From the NCBI RefSeq assembly GCF_051660745.1, contig NZ_JBOFQF010000018.1:1-64000 (forward strand): a stretch of DNA of 64,000 bases, written 5' to 3'. Shown in pieces: positions 7,273 to 17,400 of this stretch (the first letter of the stretch is position 1; each line of letters starts with the position of its first letter). The position numbers and the translations under genes were made by a program. The DNA comes from Segniliparus sp051660745 (lineage in GTDB: Bacteria; Actinomycetota; Actinomycetes; Mycobacteriales; Mycobacteriaceae). Under the pieces are notes generated by a model, which was not told where the DNA came from, did no database searches, and saw only the letters and a program-made list of their open reading frames with translations.

Positions 7273-10215
7273 TCATATGGTCGGTATGCGCTCTGGAGCG
7301 GGCCACCAGAACCACCGGCCGAGGAGCGTCGCGGCGGCAGGGAGGATGAACGAGCGGACCACGAGGGTGTCGAGGAAGAGGCCGATCGCCACGGTAGAGC
7401 CGATCTGCGCGAAGGTGCTGGAGGCGCTCGTCATCATCGCGAGCATCGTGCCGCCGAAGACCAAGCCTGCGGTCGTGACCACGCGACCGGTGCCGACCAT
7501 GGAGCGGATGATCCCGGTCTTGGTCCCGGCGTGCAGCTCTTCCTTGAACCGGGCGACGAGCAGCAGATTGTAGTCCGCGCCGACTGCGACGAGGATGATA
7601 AAAGAGCACGGGGCGACGACCCAGTGCAGCGGCAGCCCGACGAGATGCTGCCAGATGGCGGTGCTGAGCCCCAATCCAGAGAGGTAGGAAAGTCCTACCG
7701 TGCCGATGACCATGAGCGCGGCGACCAAGCTGCGCAGCAAGATCAAGACAACGCAGAACACGAACGCGAACGCCGCGATGGCGCTGGTGACGAAGTCTTC
7801 TTTGGCGAATGCCGCAATGTTCAGCAGGGTGCCCCCCGCCCCGCCGAGGCTCACCTTGCTGCCACCGAGGGAGGTTCCCTTCAGCGCCGCCTTCGCCGTC
7901 GGGATGATGCGGGCGCTGCAGTCCATGCTCTCTTTGCTGAAAGCGTTCATCTCGCCCATGACGAGCATCCTGGTGGCCTTGCCGTCGGGAGAGAAGTAGA
8001 CGCGGAGGGCCGATTGCATCAACGGGGAATCGAAGGCTGCTTTCGGCAGGAAGAAGAACTCGCTCGGGTTCCCTGCGACGAAGCTGTTCGACACCTCTTC
8101 CGTGAACTGCTTGATCTCGTCCAATTGCGGCATCACTGTGTCGAGCAGGCTGCGCAGCGGCGCAAGCATCTGCTGCATATCGGCGAGGAACTTGCCCAGC
8201 GCGCTGATCTGGACGTCAAGCTGCGGCAGGGCGTTCGAAGCGGTGCTGGCGCCGTCTAAGACGTCCTGGATTTTGTGCTCGTCGAACTGGTCGAGGTCGT
8301 CGAGGAGGGAGAGCCCGGTGACTGCGGCATGGCAGTACGGGATGTTCTCGCAGTTCGGGATCGAGTCCAAGAGCTGGCCCCCGGATTCGGCCAGCGGCTG
8401 GACGTCGTCACGAATCGAACGAGCCTTCTCCAGAACGTCGAGGAGCTGGGCCTGGAGCTCGTTGCCGCTGTGAACGGCGTGTCCAAGACCCTGCTCGGCG
8501 GATGCCAAGGCGCGTTGCAGGCCCTGGACGACCGTGGAGAGCTGCCCGATGCGCTCGGAGAGCGCGGCTATGTCCTGCAGTCTTGCGATCGTGGTCTGGA
8601 CCGTTTGGGACATCCGTTCGCCGATGTATCCGGCTTGATAGGGCAGAGTCCCCTGGAGCAGCGGAGAGGTGAGCGGCCGGGTGATGCCTTGCACGGCTCG
8701 AACGCCGTCGACGCCGTAGATGGCGTTCGTCATTTTCGCGAGCGCGATCAAATCGGCAGGGTTGCGCATGTCATGGTCGGACTCCACCAGAAGCATGTTT
8801 GGGTTCAGGATGTTCGTCGGCAGATGCCGGTCTGCTGCCTCGAGCCCCAGATTCGCCTCGGTTGTGTCCGGTTGGGCCGCGAGCTCGTTGTAGCTGACGG
8901 TGTATGTCGGCAAAATGAGAAGCGCGGCGAGGAGCACGGCAACGCTGCCCGCGAGCACGGGAAGGGGCCAGCGCACTGTCCGGGTGGCGATGCGCCGCCA
9001 GCGCCTGGGGGAGCGTTGCCCGCGCGGTTCGTACAAGCCGAACCTGCTTGCGAGCGCAAGCATCGCGGGGCCGAGGGTCAAAGCCGCGGCGAGCATCGTG
9101 AGGACGCCGATGGTGCACGGCAGGCCGGAGGTGGAGAAGATCGACAACCGGGTGAAGACCATGCACGCGGTCGCGCCCGCGATGGTCAGCCCGGAAGCGA
9201 AGATGATGTGCTGCACGCCCGACAGCGCCGTGTAGTACGCCGTGGTCGGGTCTTCCCCCGCCCGTCTGGCCTCTTGGTATCTGCCGAGCAAGAAGATGCC
9301 GTAGTCCGTGCCCGCGCCGAGGATGATGCCCGCGAGCAGGCTCGAGGCGAAGATGGAGACGCCCATGATCTCGTGTTCGCCGAGGAACGCGACGATCTGC
9401 CGGGCTGTCGCCAAAGCGATCGCCACGACGAGCAACGGTCCGCCGCCGGTGATCGGCGAGCGGTAGACGAAGAGCATGATCAGGACGATGAGCAGCGCGC
9501 ACGTGAAAATCATGCGGACGGAAGACCGGTTGATCGCGACCAGTTCGTCGTTGACGACCGCAGACGGACCTGTCACATAGACCTTGAGGCCTGCCGGGGG
9601 CGAGGCCGCCGACACGGCGTCGCGGACGGCCTGAGTGGACTCCAGCGCGAGAGCGGTCCCCATATTGCCGGTGAGGTTGATGTAGACGAAGGCGGCCTTC
9701 TTGTCGGAGCTTTGGAACGCCGAGGACAGCATGGGGTCGGACCACACGTCGACGATGTTGACGACATGCTTCTTGTCGGTCCTGAGCTTCTGCGTCAATG
9801 CGGCGTAGTAGCGGTGCGCGTCCTCGTCGAGCGGCGTGCTCCCTTCGAGTAGAACGGTGACGACGTTGTTCGTGGAGCCCTGGCCGAAATATCTGCCCAT
9901 GTTCGCGAGCGCTTTGACTGAGGAGGCCTCGTCCGGCAAGAAGGACAGGGCGTGCCGCTCGACCACCTGCTCGAGCCGGGGGACGGCGAGATTGAGCCAG
10001 CTCGCAAGCAACAGCCACGCGACGATGACCGGCATGGAGAGCCCGTACAGCAGCCGGGCGTACAGGGGCCGGCCCGGAGCGCGGGCGTAGGTCTTGCCGC
10101 GGAACGGCACGAAGAACTCGTTCCGCGCTCGGGCGAAGAGGGTGATCAGTCGGTTGAGCACGGGCGTGCGGCCGCTTCCCCCTCGTTCGCCGACGCGATT
10201 GCGCTGTTCGCTCAT
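7273..10215 (-). CDS. MmpL-family RND transporter
   Basis: A 980-residue inner-membrane transporter. A first helix (about 60-75) precedes a large periplasmic loop. TM block 1 carries the proton-relay motif GTDYG (Asp304), with the mirrored GADYN motif in the second half near residue 890, the two signatures of MmpL proteins that export or flip envelope lipids. The start at 10215 gives a 4-bp ATGA overlap with the mmpS stop, so translation is coupled; a longer frame from 10302 would lie inside mmpS. The periplasmic loop before the second TM bundle is long and partly coiled-coil. Divergent from the PKS gene, it is the likely exporter of the lipid made there. Confidence 0.93.
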   Translation of the reverse strand: MSEQRNRVGERGGSGRTPVLNRLITLFARARNEFFVPFRGKTYARAPGRPLYARLLYGLSMPVIVAWLLLASWLNLAVPRLEQVVERHALSFLPDEASSVKALANMGRYFGQGSTNNVVTVLLEGSTPLDEDAHRYYAALTQKLRTDKKHVVNIVDVWSDPMLSSAFQSSDKKAAFVYINLTGNMGTALALESTQAVRDAVSAASPPAGLKVYVTGPSAVVNDELVAINRSSVRMIFTCALLIVLIMLFVYRSPITGGGPLLVVAIALATARQIVAFLGEHEIMGVSIFASSLLAGIILGAGTDYGIFLLGRYQEARRAGEDPTTAYYTALSGVQHIIFASGLTIAGATACMVFTRLSIFSTSGLPCTIGVLTMLAAALTLGPAMLALASRFGLYEPRGQRSPRRWRRIATRTVRWPLPVLAGSVAVLLAALLILPTYTVSYNELAAQPDTTEANLGLEAADRHLPTNILNPNMLLVESDHDMRNPADLIALAKMTNAIYGVDGVRAVQGITRPLTSPLLQGTLPYQAGYIGERMSQTVQTTIARLQDIAALSERIGQLSTVVQGLQRALASAEQGLGHAVHSGNELQAQLLDVLEKARSIRDDVQPLAESGGQLLDSIPNCENIPYCHAAVTGLSLLDDLDQFDEHKIQDVLDGASTASNALPQLDVQISALGKFLADMQQMLAPLRSLLDTVMPQLDEIKQFTEEVSNSFVAGNPSEFFFLPKAAFDSPLMQSALRVYFSPDGKATRMLVMGEMNAFSKESMDCSARIIPTAKAALKGTSLGGSKVSLGGAGGTLLNIAAFAKEDFVTSAIAAFAFVFCVVLILLRSLVAALMVIGTVGLSYLSGLGLSTAIWQHLVGLPLHWVVAPCSFIILVAVGADYNLLLVARFKEELHAGTKTGIIRSMVGTGRVVTTAGLVFGGTMLAMMTSASSTFAQIGSTVAIGLFLDTLVVRSFILPAAATLLGRWFWWPAPERIPTI

Positions 10216-10625
10216 CCGACTCGGACTTTGCAGTTCACCAAGCCTGCCAGCGTGTTCGAGAATTGTTCGTCGCGGAGCTTGCCGTCGATGGAGATCCGAC
10301 ACCCGATCCCGACGGTTTTCGACTGCACCACCAGCGAGGTCATCACGGCTGGTGTGGCGGTGCGCACCGACTGTTGCCAGGGCAGAGTCGTGACAACATC
10401 TCGGGCGTGGGCGTTCTCGTCGAGGTAGGACACCGTGACGGGAGCTCCTTGCGGTCCGCTGGCCTCGTACTCCACTGTTCGCTCGGCGAACTCTCCAAGG
10501 GTCGGCGCGACACCCACGAACCCGATCGCCTGGTCGGGGATCGGGCTCGTGCGCACATGGGCGATGAGCCCTCCTGCCGCGGCGAGGACGAACAGCGAGA
10601 CAAGAGACACGTGGCTGCTTCTCAT
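10212..10625 (-). CDS. MmpS-family periplasmic accessory protein
   Basis: A 137-residue protein with one N-terminal membrane anchor (residues 5-24) and a periplasmic beta-rich domain. Late features typical of MmpS are the WQQSVRT segment and the closing SNTLAGLVNCKVRVG with a Cys pairing to an earlier Cys (GIGCRI). AAGGAG lies six bases before the ATG. It is followed with 4-bp overlap by the mmpL gene. In mycobacteria MmpS partners assist the matching MmpL in lipid or siderophore export. Confidence 0.9.
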   Translation of the reverse strand: MRSSHVSLVSLFVLAAAGGLIAHVRTSPIPDQAIGFVGVAPTLGEFAERTVEYEASGPQGAPVTVSYLDENAHARDVVTTLPWQQSVRTATPAVMTSLVVQSKTVGIGCRISIDGKLRDEQFSNTLAGLVNCKVRVG

Positions 10626-11442
10626 GAGCGCTCCTTTGCTTTGCTCATCGCTGTCCGCTCACTGTCTCGTTCGTCGAGATCTCGCGATTTTCGCCGATAA
10701 GTTTTCATCAGGACACCAGCGTTTCTTATGGGGCTGAGGAGGCATGATGTTGTGGTCGGAAAGATCTTTTATCACGCCTGGCGTCTGGTCGTGTTGTGAT
10801 TGTTCGTCGAGCCTGCGCCGTCGTCACGCCGGATGTGCCCACAGGGCGGTGGAGCGGCGTTGACGGACCTTCGGAAGGTGTTCTTCTCGATAGCGTCCAT
10901 GCTGTCGCGGGGTTGAGCATAGCAGTACCGCCGACGCATTGGAAGGCAAGCAGTACTGGGCCGTGTTGATTTGACTGAAATTATTATTTTAATGCAGGAT
11001 TCGGGCGTGTCGATATTATTTTAATAATGCCTATGGGCCATCCTCGGCATCCTGGAAAAGCGGAGGCTCCTCTGGTCGCGCCGCGCTCGTGTCGAGAAGC
11101 GAAGACGGATCAACACGCCTGTTCACTGCCATGTTTCTGCTTTCCGCAGGCGGGCGGTTCGGGAAATTTCGAAATAATCCGCGGGCTGGTTCGACTCGTC
11201 GTTCTCGGTTCCGCTCGATGGGGATTGCGCAATCTCTCGACGCGGATCGAGAATAAGACATCGGGGGCTGTGAGAAAAGCCACTTCCCGAATTCGCGATC
11301 AAAGCGCTAGACTCCGGCTATGTTCAGAAATGGCTTCGGGCGCTATTAAAATAAAACCAGGCATTATTAAAATAATTAATACGGCTCTGAGGCGTTTAGT
11401 GTTGAATTTCGGATGCGCCCATAAAGGACTGAGGAGTAAGCG
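10626..11442. other. 817-bp divergent control region between mmpS and the PKS gene
   Basis: No convincing gene. It must hold promoters for both directions. AT-rich elements occur at 10980-11028 (two ATTTTAAT copies) and 11340-11385 (ATTAAAATA, twice). GCAGTAC is directly repeated near 10921 and 10953. The 11-mer GAGCATAGCAG at 10915-10925 recurs in the porin/esx intergenic region at 33780. I see no clear sigma-A promoter or operator palindrome. Confidence 0.45.
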
Positions 11443-14400
11443 ATGACGGCTATTGCGGTTGTTGGAATCGGATGCAAGTTCCCCGGCGGGATCGACGATG
11501 CGGACAGCTTTTGGGATTTCGTCCTGAACAAGGGCGACGCTGTGACTGACATTCCGAAGGACCGCTGGGACGCGGACAAGTTCTACGACCCGGACCCTGA
11601 GGCTCCGGGCCGGATGTACACGCGGGCGGCGAGCTTCCTCACGCATCGTTTCCAGTCGTTCGACGCGGACTTCTTCGGGATCTCCCGGAAGGAGGCCGCT
11701 ATCCTGGACCCGCAACAGCGACTACTGCTCGAGGTCACGTGGGAGGCGTTGGACGACGCGGGGATCGCCGGGAAGGTCGCAGGCACGGACGTTGGCGTCT
11801 TTATGGGCGGTTTCACGAACGACAACGCCGTCAGCCGCGGCATCACGAACAAGCTTGAGAAAATCAACAACTTCGCGGCGTTCAGCGCATCGCAGACCTT
11901 GCTCTCGAACCGCGTCTCGTACACGCTCAACCTGACCGGGCCGAGCATGACCGTGGACACCGCTTGCTCTTCCTCCCTCGTCGCGACCCACCTCGCGGTG
12001 CAAGCGATCACCTCTGGCGAATGCGATGTCGCGCTCGCTGGCGGTTCGAGCATCATCTTCCAGCCGGAGACGTTCATCACCATGTGCAAAGGCCGGTTCC
12101 TCGCGGTCGACGGCCGGTGCAAGTCCTTCGACGCGGCGGCGGATGGCTACGGGCGGGGCGAGGGCATCGGCGTGGTCGTGCTCAAGAGCCTCGAGCAGGC
12201 GCGGCGCGACGGCGACCGCGTGTACGCGGTCCTGCGGGGCAGCGGGGTCAACCAGGACGGCAGGACAATGGCATTGCCCGTCCCCAACCCGACGTCGCAA
12301 CGCCAACTCGCCGAGCGGGTGCTCAGGGAAGCGGAAGTCGACCCCGCTCTCGTCGGATTCGTCGAGGCGCACGGGACGGGCACTGGAATCGGCGACCCGC
12401 TGGAGCTGTCGGCGCTGGGCAATGCGTACGGTTTGGCCGAGGGACGCACGGAGCCGCTGTTGATCGGCTCGGTGAAGAACAACTTCGGCCACACCGAGGC
12501 CGCCGCAGGCGTGGCGGGCCTCATCAAAGCCGCCCTCACCGTGCAACGGCGGACCATCGCGCCGCAGGCCGTCTTCAACGCGCCCCACCCGGACGTCTCG
12601 CTCGACTCGCTGCGGGTCCGGATCCCGACCGAGGCCGAACCATACCCCGACCTCGGCGGCCCCGCGCTCGTCGCGGTGAACAGCTTCGGCTACGGCGGAA
12701 CCAACGCCCACGTCATCCTCGAAGAGCCCCCCGCGCCCACCGAGAACCAGTCGCCCACGCGCGACAGCGTGCGTGTCTTCCCGATCTCCGCGCGCAGCGG
12801 CTCGTCGCTGCACGACACCGCCCGGGACTACGCGGAGCTGCTGCGCTCCGACCCCACCGAAGAGAACGCGCAGCGGCTGAAGACGGGCGTCGTCGGGCGC
12901 AGGGCGCAGCACTTCCTGCGAAGGGGTTTCATCTACCGTGACGCGGGCGATTTGCTCGAGCAATTGAGCGCGTACGCGCAGAGCGACGAACCTGCGCCGC
13001 CGCGCGTCCTGTTCGGGGGGATCACCGACCCGGTGTTCGTCTTCAGCGGCATGGGCCCGCAGTGGTGGGGGATGGGGCGCAGCCTCTTGGCGCGCCCTGG
13101 TCTCTTTTTCGACATCGCCCAGGACATCGATGTCGCGTTCGGCCAGGTGTCCGGCTGGTCGCTGATGGCGGAGCTCCTCCGCACGGAGGAGTCCTCCCGC
13201 GTCACCCGCACCCGGATCGCCCAGCCTGCGAACTTCATGATCCAAGCGGCGCTGGTGAAATATCTCGAGCAGTTCGGCATCCGGCCCACCGCCGTGGTGG
13301 GCCACAGCGTCGGCGAAGTCACTTCGGCGTATGTGAGTGGCGCGCTGTCGTTGGCCGACGCCGCGAAGGTCTCGTTCCACCGCGCCCGCGTGCAGGCGAA
13401 GACCGAGGGCACGGGCGGCATGCTCGCGGTCGGCCTCGGCGAGCAGGACGCGGAGCGCCGCATCGAACGTTTCGAGGGCGCGGTGTCCATCGCCGCGATC
13501 AACGGCAGGGGCGCTGTGACGCTGGCGGGCGACTCGGGCGCGCTGAGCGCGCTGCACGACGAACTTGTGGCCGAGGAAGTCTTCGCCAAGGCGCTGCGGG
13601 TGGACGTGCCGTATCACAGCCATCTCATGGACCCGATCCTTGACGAGCTCGCTGGAGCGTTGACCGGGCTCGTCCCCCGTCAGGCGAACATCCCTCTCTA
13701 TTCCACGGTCACCGGCGGGCAGGTCGACGGCAAAGAGTTCGCCGACCCGGCCTACTGGCAAAAGAACGTCCGCCAGCCCGTCTTGTTCGCGGACGCCGTC
13801 GACAAGCTCATCTCGGACCGCCACTGGGTGTTCCTCGAGGTCGGACCGCACCCGGTGCTCACGGGCAACATTCGCGAGGGCTTCGTCCACAACAACATCT
13901 TCGGAGCGGCGGTCTCGACGCTGCACCGTGACAGAGACGCCGAAGAGGCCGTGCTGCAGGCTGTCTCGGACTTGTACGCGGTGGGTTCGATCGACGTTCC
14001 TGGCGAGGTCGACCTGTACCGCAATGGGACGGTCGAGCACATGGACCTCCCGAAGTACCCATGGGTCAGGGAGGAGATCTGGGAGGAGGATCCCTCGACG
14101 CTCAGCAGTCGCTACGGCGACTCTGACCGCTTCGCCCTGCTCGGGGACCGGACCGGGGAGCTGCCGCCGACGTGGGGGCTCACTTTGGCCCCGGCGAATC
14201 TGCCATGGCTGCCCGACCACGTCGTCGCGGGCACAGTCGTGCTGCCGGGGACCGCGTACCTCGACGCCGCGCTGAGCGCTGTGCGCCAGCGCACCGGCCA
14301 CACGTACGCAGGCCTGGACGCAGTGGCCTTCACGACGGCGCTGATCGTCGGCGACCAAGATGTGCCCATCACCCGTTTCGTCGTGGACAGGTCCACGAAC

Positions 14401-17400
14401 CGGTTCAGCTTCAACGGCCGCTCGAGCCACACTGAGCTGTGGACAGAGCACGCTCACGGCAGGCTGGTCGAGGCGAGCCTCGGGAGCATGAAAGTCGACA
14501 TTCCCGCAGCGTCCGAGAATGACGAGGTCTTCGAATCCGAAGCCATCTACGAGCGGCTGAGGGCGGCCGCGCTCTCCTATGGTCCGGCCTTCCAGCGGAT
14601 TCGCAGTGCCCGGGTCACCGGCTCCACCTGCGTCGCTCAGCTGGAGAGCCCCGATCTGAGCGAGACCGGGCCCGCTTCGCCGTACTCCGTGCATCCCACC
14701 ATCTCCGACGCCGCGCTGCAGTGCATCGCGGTCGTCCTCGCTGCGCGACCGGAGCTGCTCGCTGTGCAGACGGCGCATATCCCGGTCGCAGTGGAGCGGG
14801 TGCGGCTGTACCACGAGGTGCCCGAGAACCCGCTGGCCGTTGTGGAGGTGACGGGTTCTCGGCCGCTCCGCGCGAACGCGTACCTGGTCTCCCCGGACGG
14901 TGATGTCGCCCTTGCCATGATGGGCGTGCTGCTGCAGCCTGTGGGACCTGCTCCTGATCCCTTGGAAGAGCTCGACCAGCACTTCTACGAGCTCAAGTGG
15001 GAACTCGCTGATCCGGAGCCGGAGCAACCGCAGGCGGAGGCCGAGCAAGTGGAAGGCCAAGAGGCCGAGCAACCGCATGTGGAAGGCCAGCAAGCGGAAG
15101 ACCAGCAAGCGGAGGGCCAAGAGCCCGAGCAAGCGCCGCGGCTCGACCAGGCCGCCCGCGCCGAGCAGCTCATCGAGCGGCGCTTGGCCGAGCGTCGACA
15201 GGCCGAGCAACCGAAGGTGGATGGCCAGCAGCCGGTTGTGCTCGAAGTCCAGGAAGCCAACGCTGTGGTCGAGGTCGGCGACGTGTCGGCCTCGGTCGCC
15301 GAAGGCGTTCGTCGAACGGCCAGCGGTGAAGCCTCCGTCATTCGCCTCGCCGCAGGAGCGTCACAGGACCAGTCGGCGGAGCTGCTCGAGGCTCTCGGCT
15401 CCGTGTTGAGCCGCGACTCGTTCCTCAGAGTCGTCGTCGCCTTCGGCACGACGAACACAGCTGAGGAAAACCTCTACCAGCTCCTCGCGGTGACCAAGGC
15501 GTTGACCACGATCAACCCGGATAAAGAGGAGCCCGACGCGGCGGCCTCGGAAGAACAGGCAGCTGCTCTTGAGGAGCAGCCCGTCGCCCCGGAGATGCAG
15601 CTGGTCATGGTGACCAGCAAAGCCTTGGTCGCCCCCGGCGACAGCGATCTGGACCTCGCCCAGGCGCCCCTGGTGGGCGCACGACGGACGTTGGCCAATG
15701 AGAAGGAGAGCGTCCAGTGGTTCTTGGTTGACCTGCCTGGGTCGGCGACGGCGGACGAGGTGGCCGCCGAGGTCGGCGCGGCAGGGACGAGGATCGATCT
15801 CGACGAGGTCGCCGTTCGCGGGGGCCGGCGATGGACCCAACGACTGCGTCGGTCGCTGTCTGATCTCACAGCGGTGTGGGACCAGCCTGTGCAGTCCACG
15901 GACCCCGATGTGGCTTACGAAATCCAGATGCCGAAGTCGAGACTGTTCAAGGATCTCGCCTTGCGCGAATGCGACCGCGTCGAACCCGGGTCCCGGCAGG
16001 CGGAAGTCTCCTTCCAGTCCATGGGGCTCAACTTCAAGGACGCGCTCAAGGTCGTTGGGATCTTGGGGGAGCGCGAGCTCGAAGGCACATTCTTCGGCAC
16101 GAAGCCCGTCATGGAGACCACCGGCGTCATCACGCGAGTGGGCCCCCATGTCGACGAGCTGGTGGTCGGCGACCTTGTCGTCGTCGCCGACAGGTCGACC
16201 CCGTTGCGCCGCTACGTGACGTTCGAGCTCGACGGCGACACGCCATGGGCTCGTCTGGAGGAGGACAAACTCCACTACGTCAACAGCGACCCGCTCACGA
16301 TCGGCTCGGGCCTGCCGTACATCGCCGCCGTCCACGCGTTCCGCAACCTGGCCAGACTCCAGCCCGGAGAGAAGGTGCTCGTGCATGGCGCGGCCGGGGG
16401 CACGGGCATGGGCGCGGTGCAGGTCGCGCTCCGCATGGGCGCGGTCGTGTACGCGACCGCGGGCAGCGAGGAGCGGCGGCAGGCGGCGTTGGACCTCGGC
16501 GCGACCGCAGCCTTCGACTCCCGGTCCGTCTCATTCGTCGACGATATTCTGCGGGTGACCAACGGAGAAGGGGTCGACGTGATCTACAACTCCCTGCCGG
16601 GCGAGGTCCTCACGCAGAACTTCGAAGTCGCTGGGGAGTTCTGCCGGATCGTGGAGATCGGGAAAGCAGACATCCTCTTCGGCGGCGCGGTGGAGCTCAA
16701 ACCGTTCAACAAGAACCTGGCGTTCTACTCCGTCGATATGGACCGGCTTATGCTGCGGCGGCCGCAGGAATTCCGGGAGCTGCTGCGGGAGAGCGTCGCG
16801 CTGTTCGCTGTGGCGGGTGAAGAAAGATTCTTCAAGTTGCTGCCGTACACGAGGTTCCCGGTGGCTGAAGTCGTCCAGGCGTTCGAGGCAGTGTTCAAAG
16901 CCGCGCATATGGGGCGGATCGTGATCGACTTGCGCGACCAGCTCCCCATGGTGCTGCCGCGTAAGCCGCAACCGACCCCCATGCGCGCGGATGGCTCCTA
17001 CCTCATCACGGGCGGCTTCGGGGCGTTCGGCCTGGCGACCGCCGGGTCGCTCGCCAAGAAGGGCGCGACCCACCTGGTCCTCGTCGGCCGTAGCGGAGCT
17101 GCCACGGACGAGGCGCGGACCCAGATCGAAGCGCTTCGGGCCAAGGGCGTGCATGTCCAGGAGGAACAGCTCGACATCACGGACTACGAGCAGGTGCGCG
17201 ATCTGGTTGGGCGGCTGGAGTCGTCGGAGCACCCGCTCCGGGGTGTCTTCCACGCCGCTGGAGTCGTCAACGACCAGCCGTTCGGCGAGATCACGTTGGA
17301 CGCGCTGCGGGAAGTGCTGGCGCCCAAGGTCACCGGGGCGACGAACCTCGACAAGGCGACGCGCGAACACGATTCGCAGCTCGACATGTTCGTCCTCTAC

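Noticed and set aside
8275..9852. 525-codon plus-strand open frame over mmpL
   Set aside because: Antisense shadow; the minus strand encodes the RND motifs GTDYG and GADYN in the correct order and topology.
11722..15210. A 1162-codon open frame antisense to the PKS gene
   Set aside because: It is a shadow caused by GC-rich third positions; its sequence is Arg/Gly/His-rich without any family motif, while the opposite strand encodes perfect KS, AT and DH motifs.
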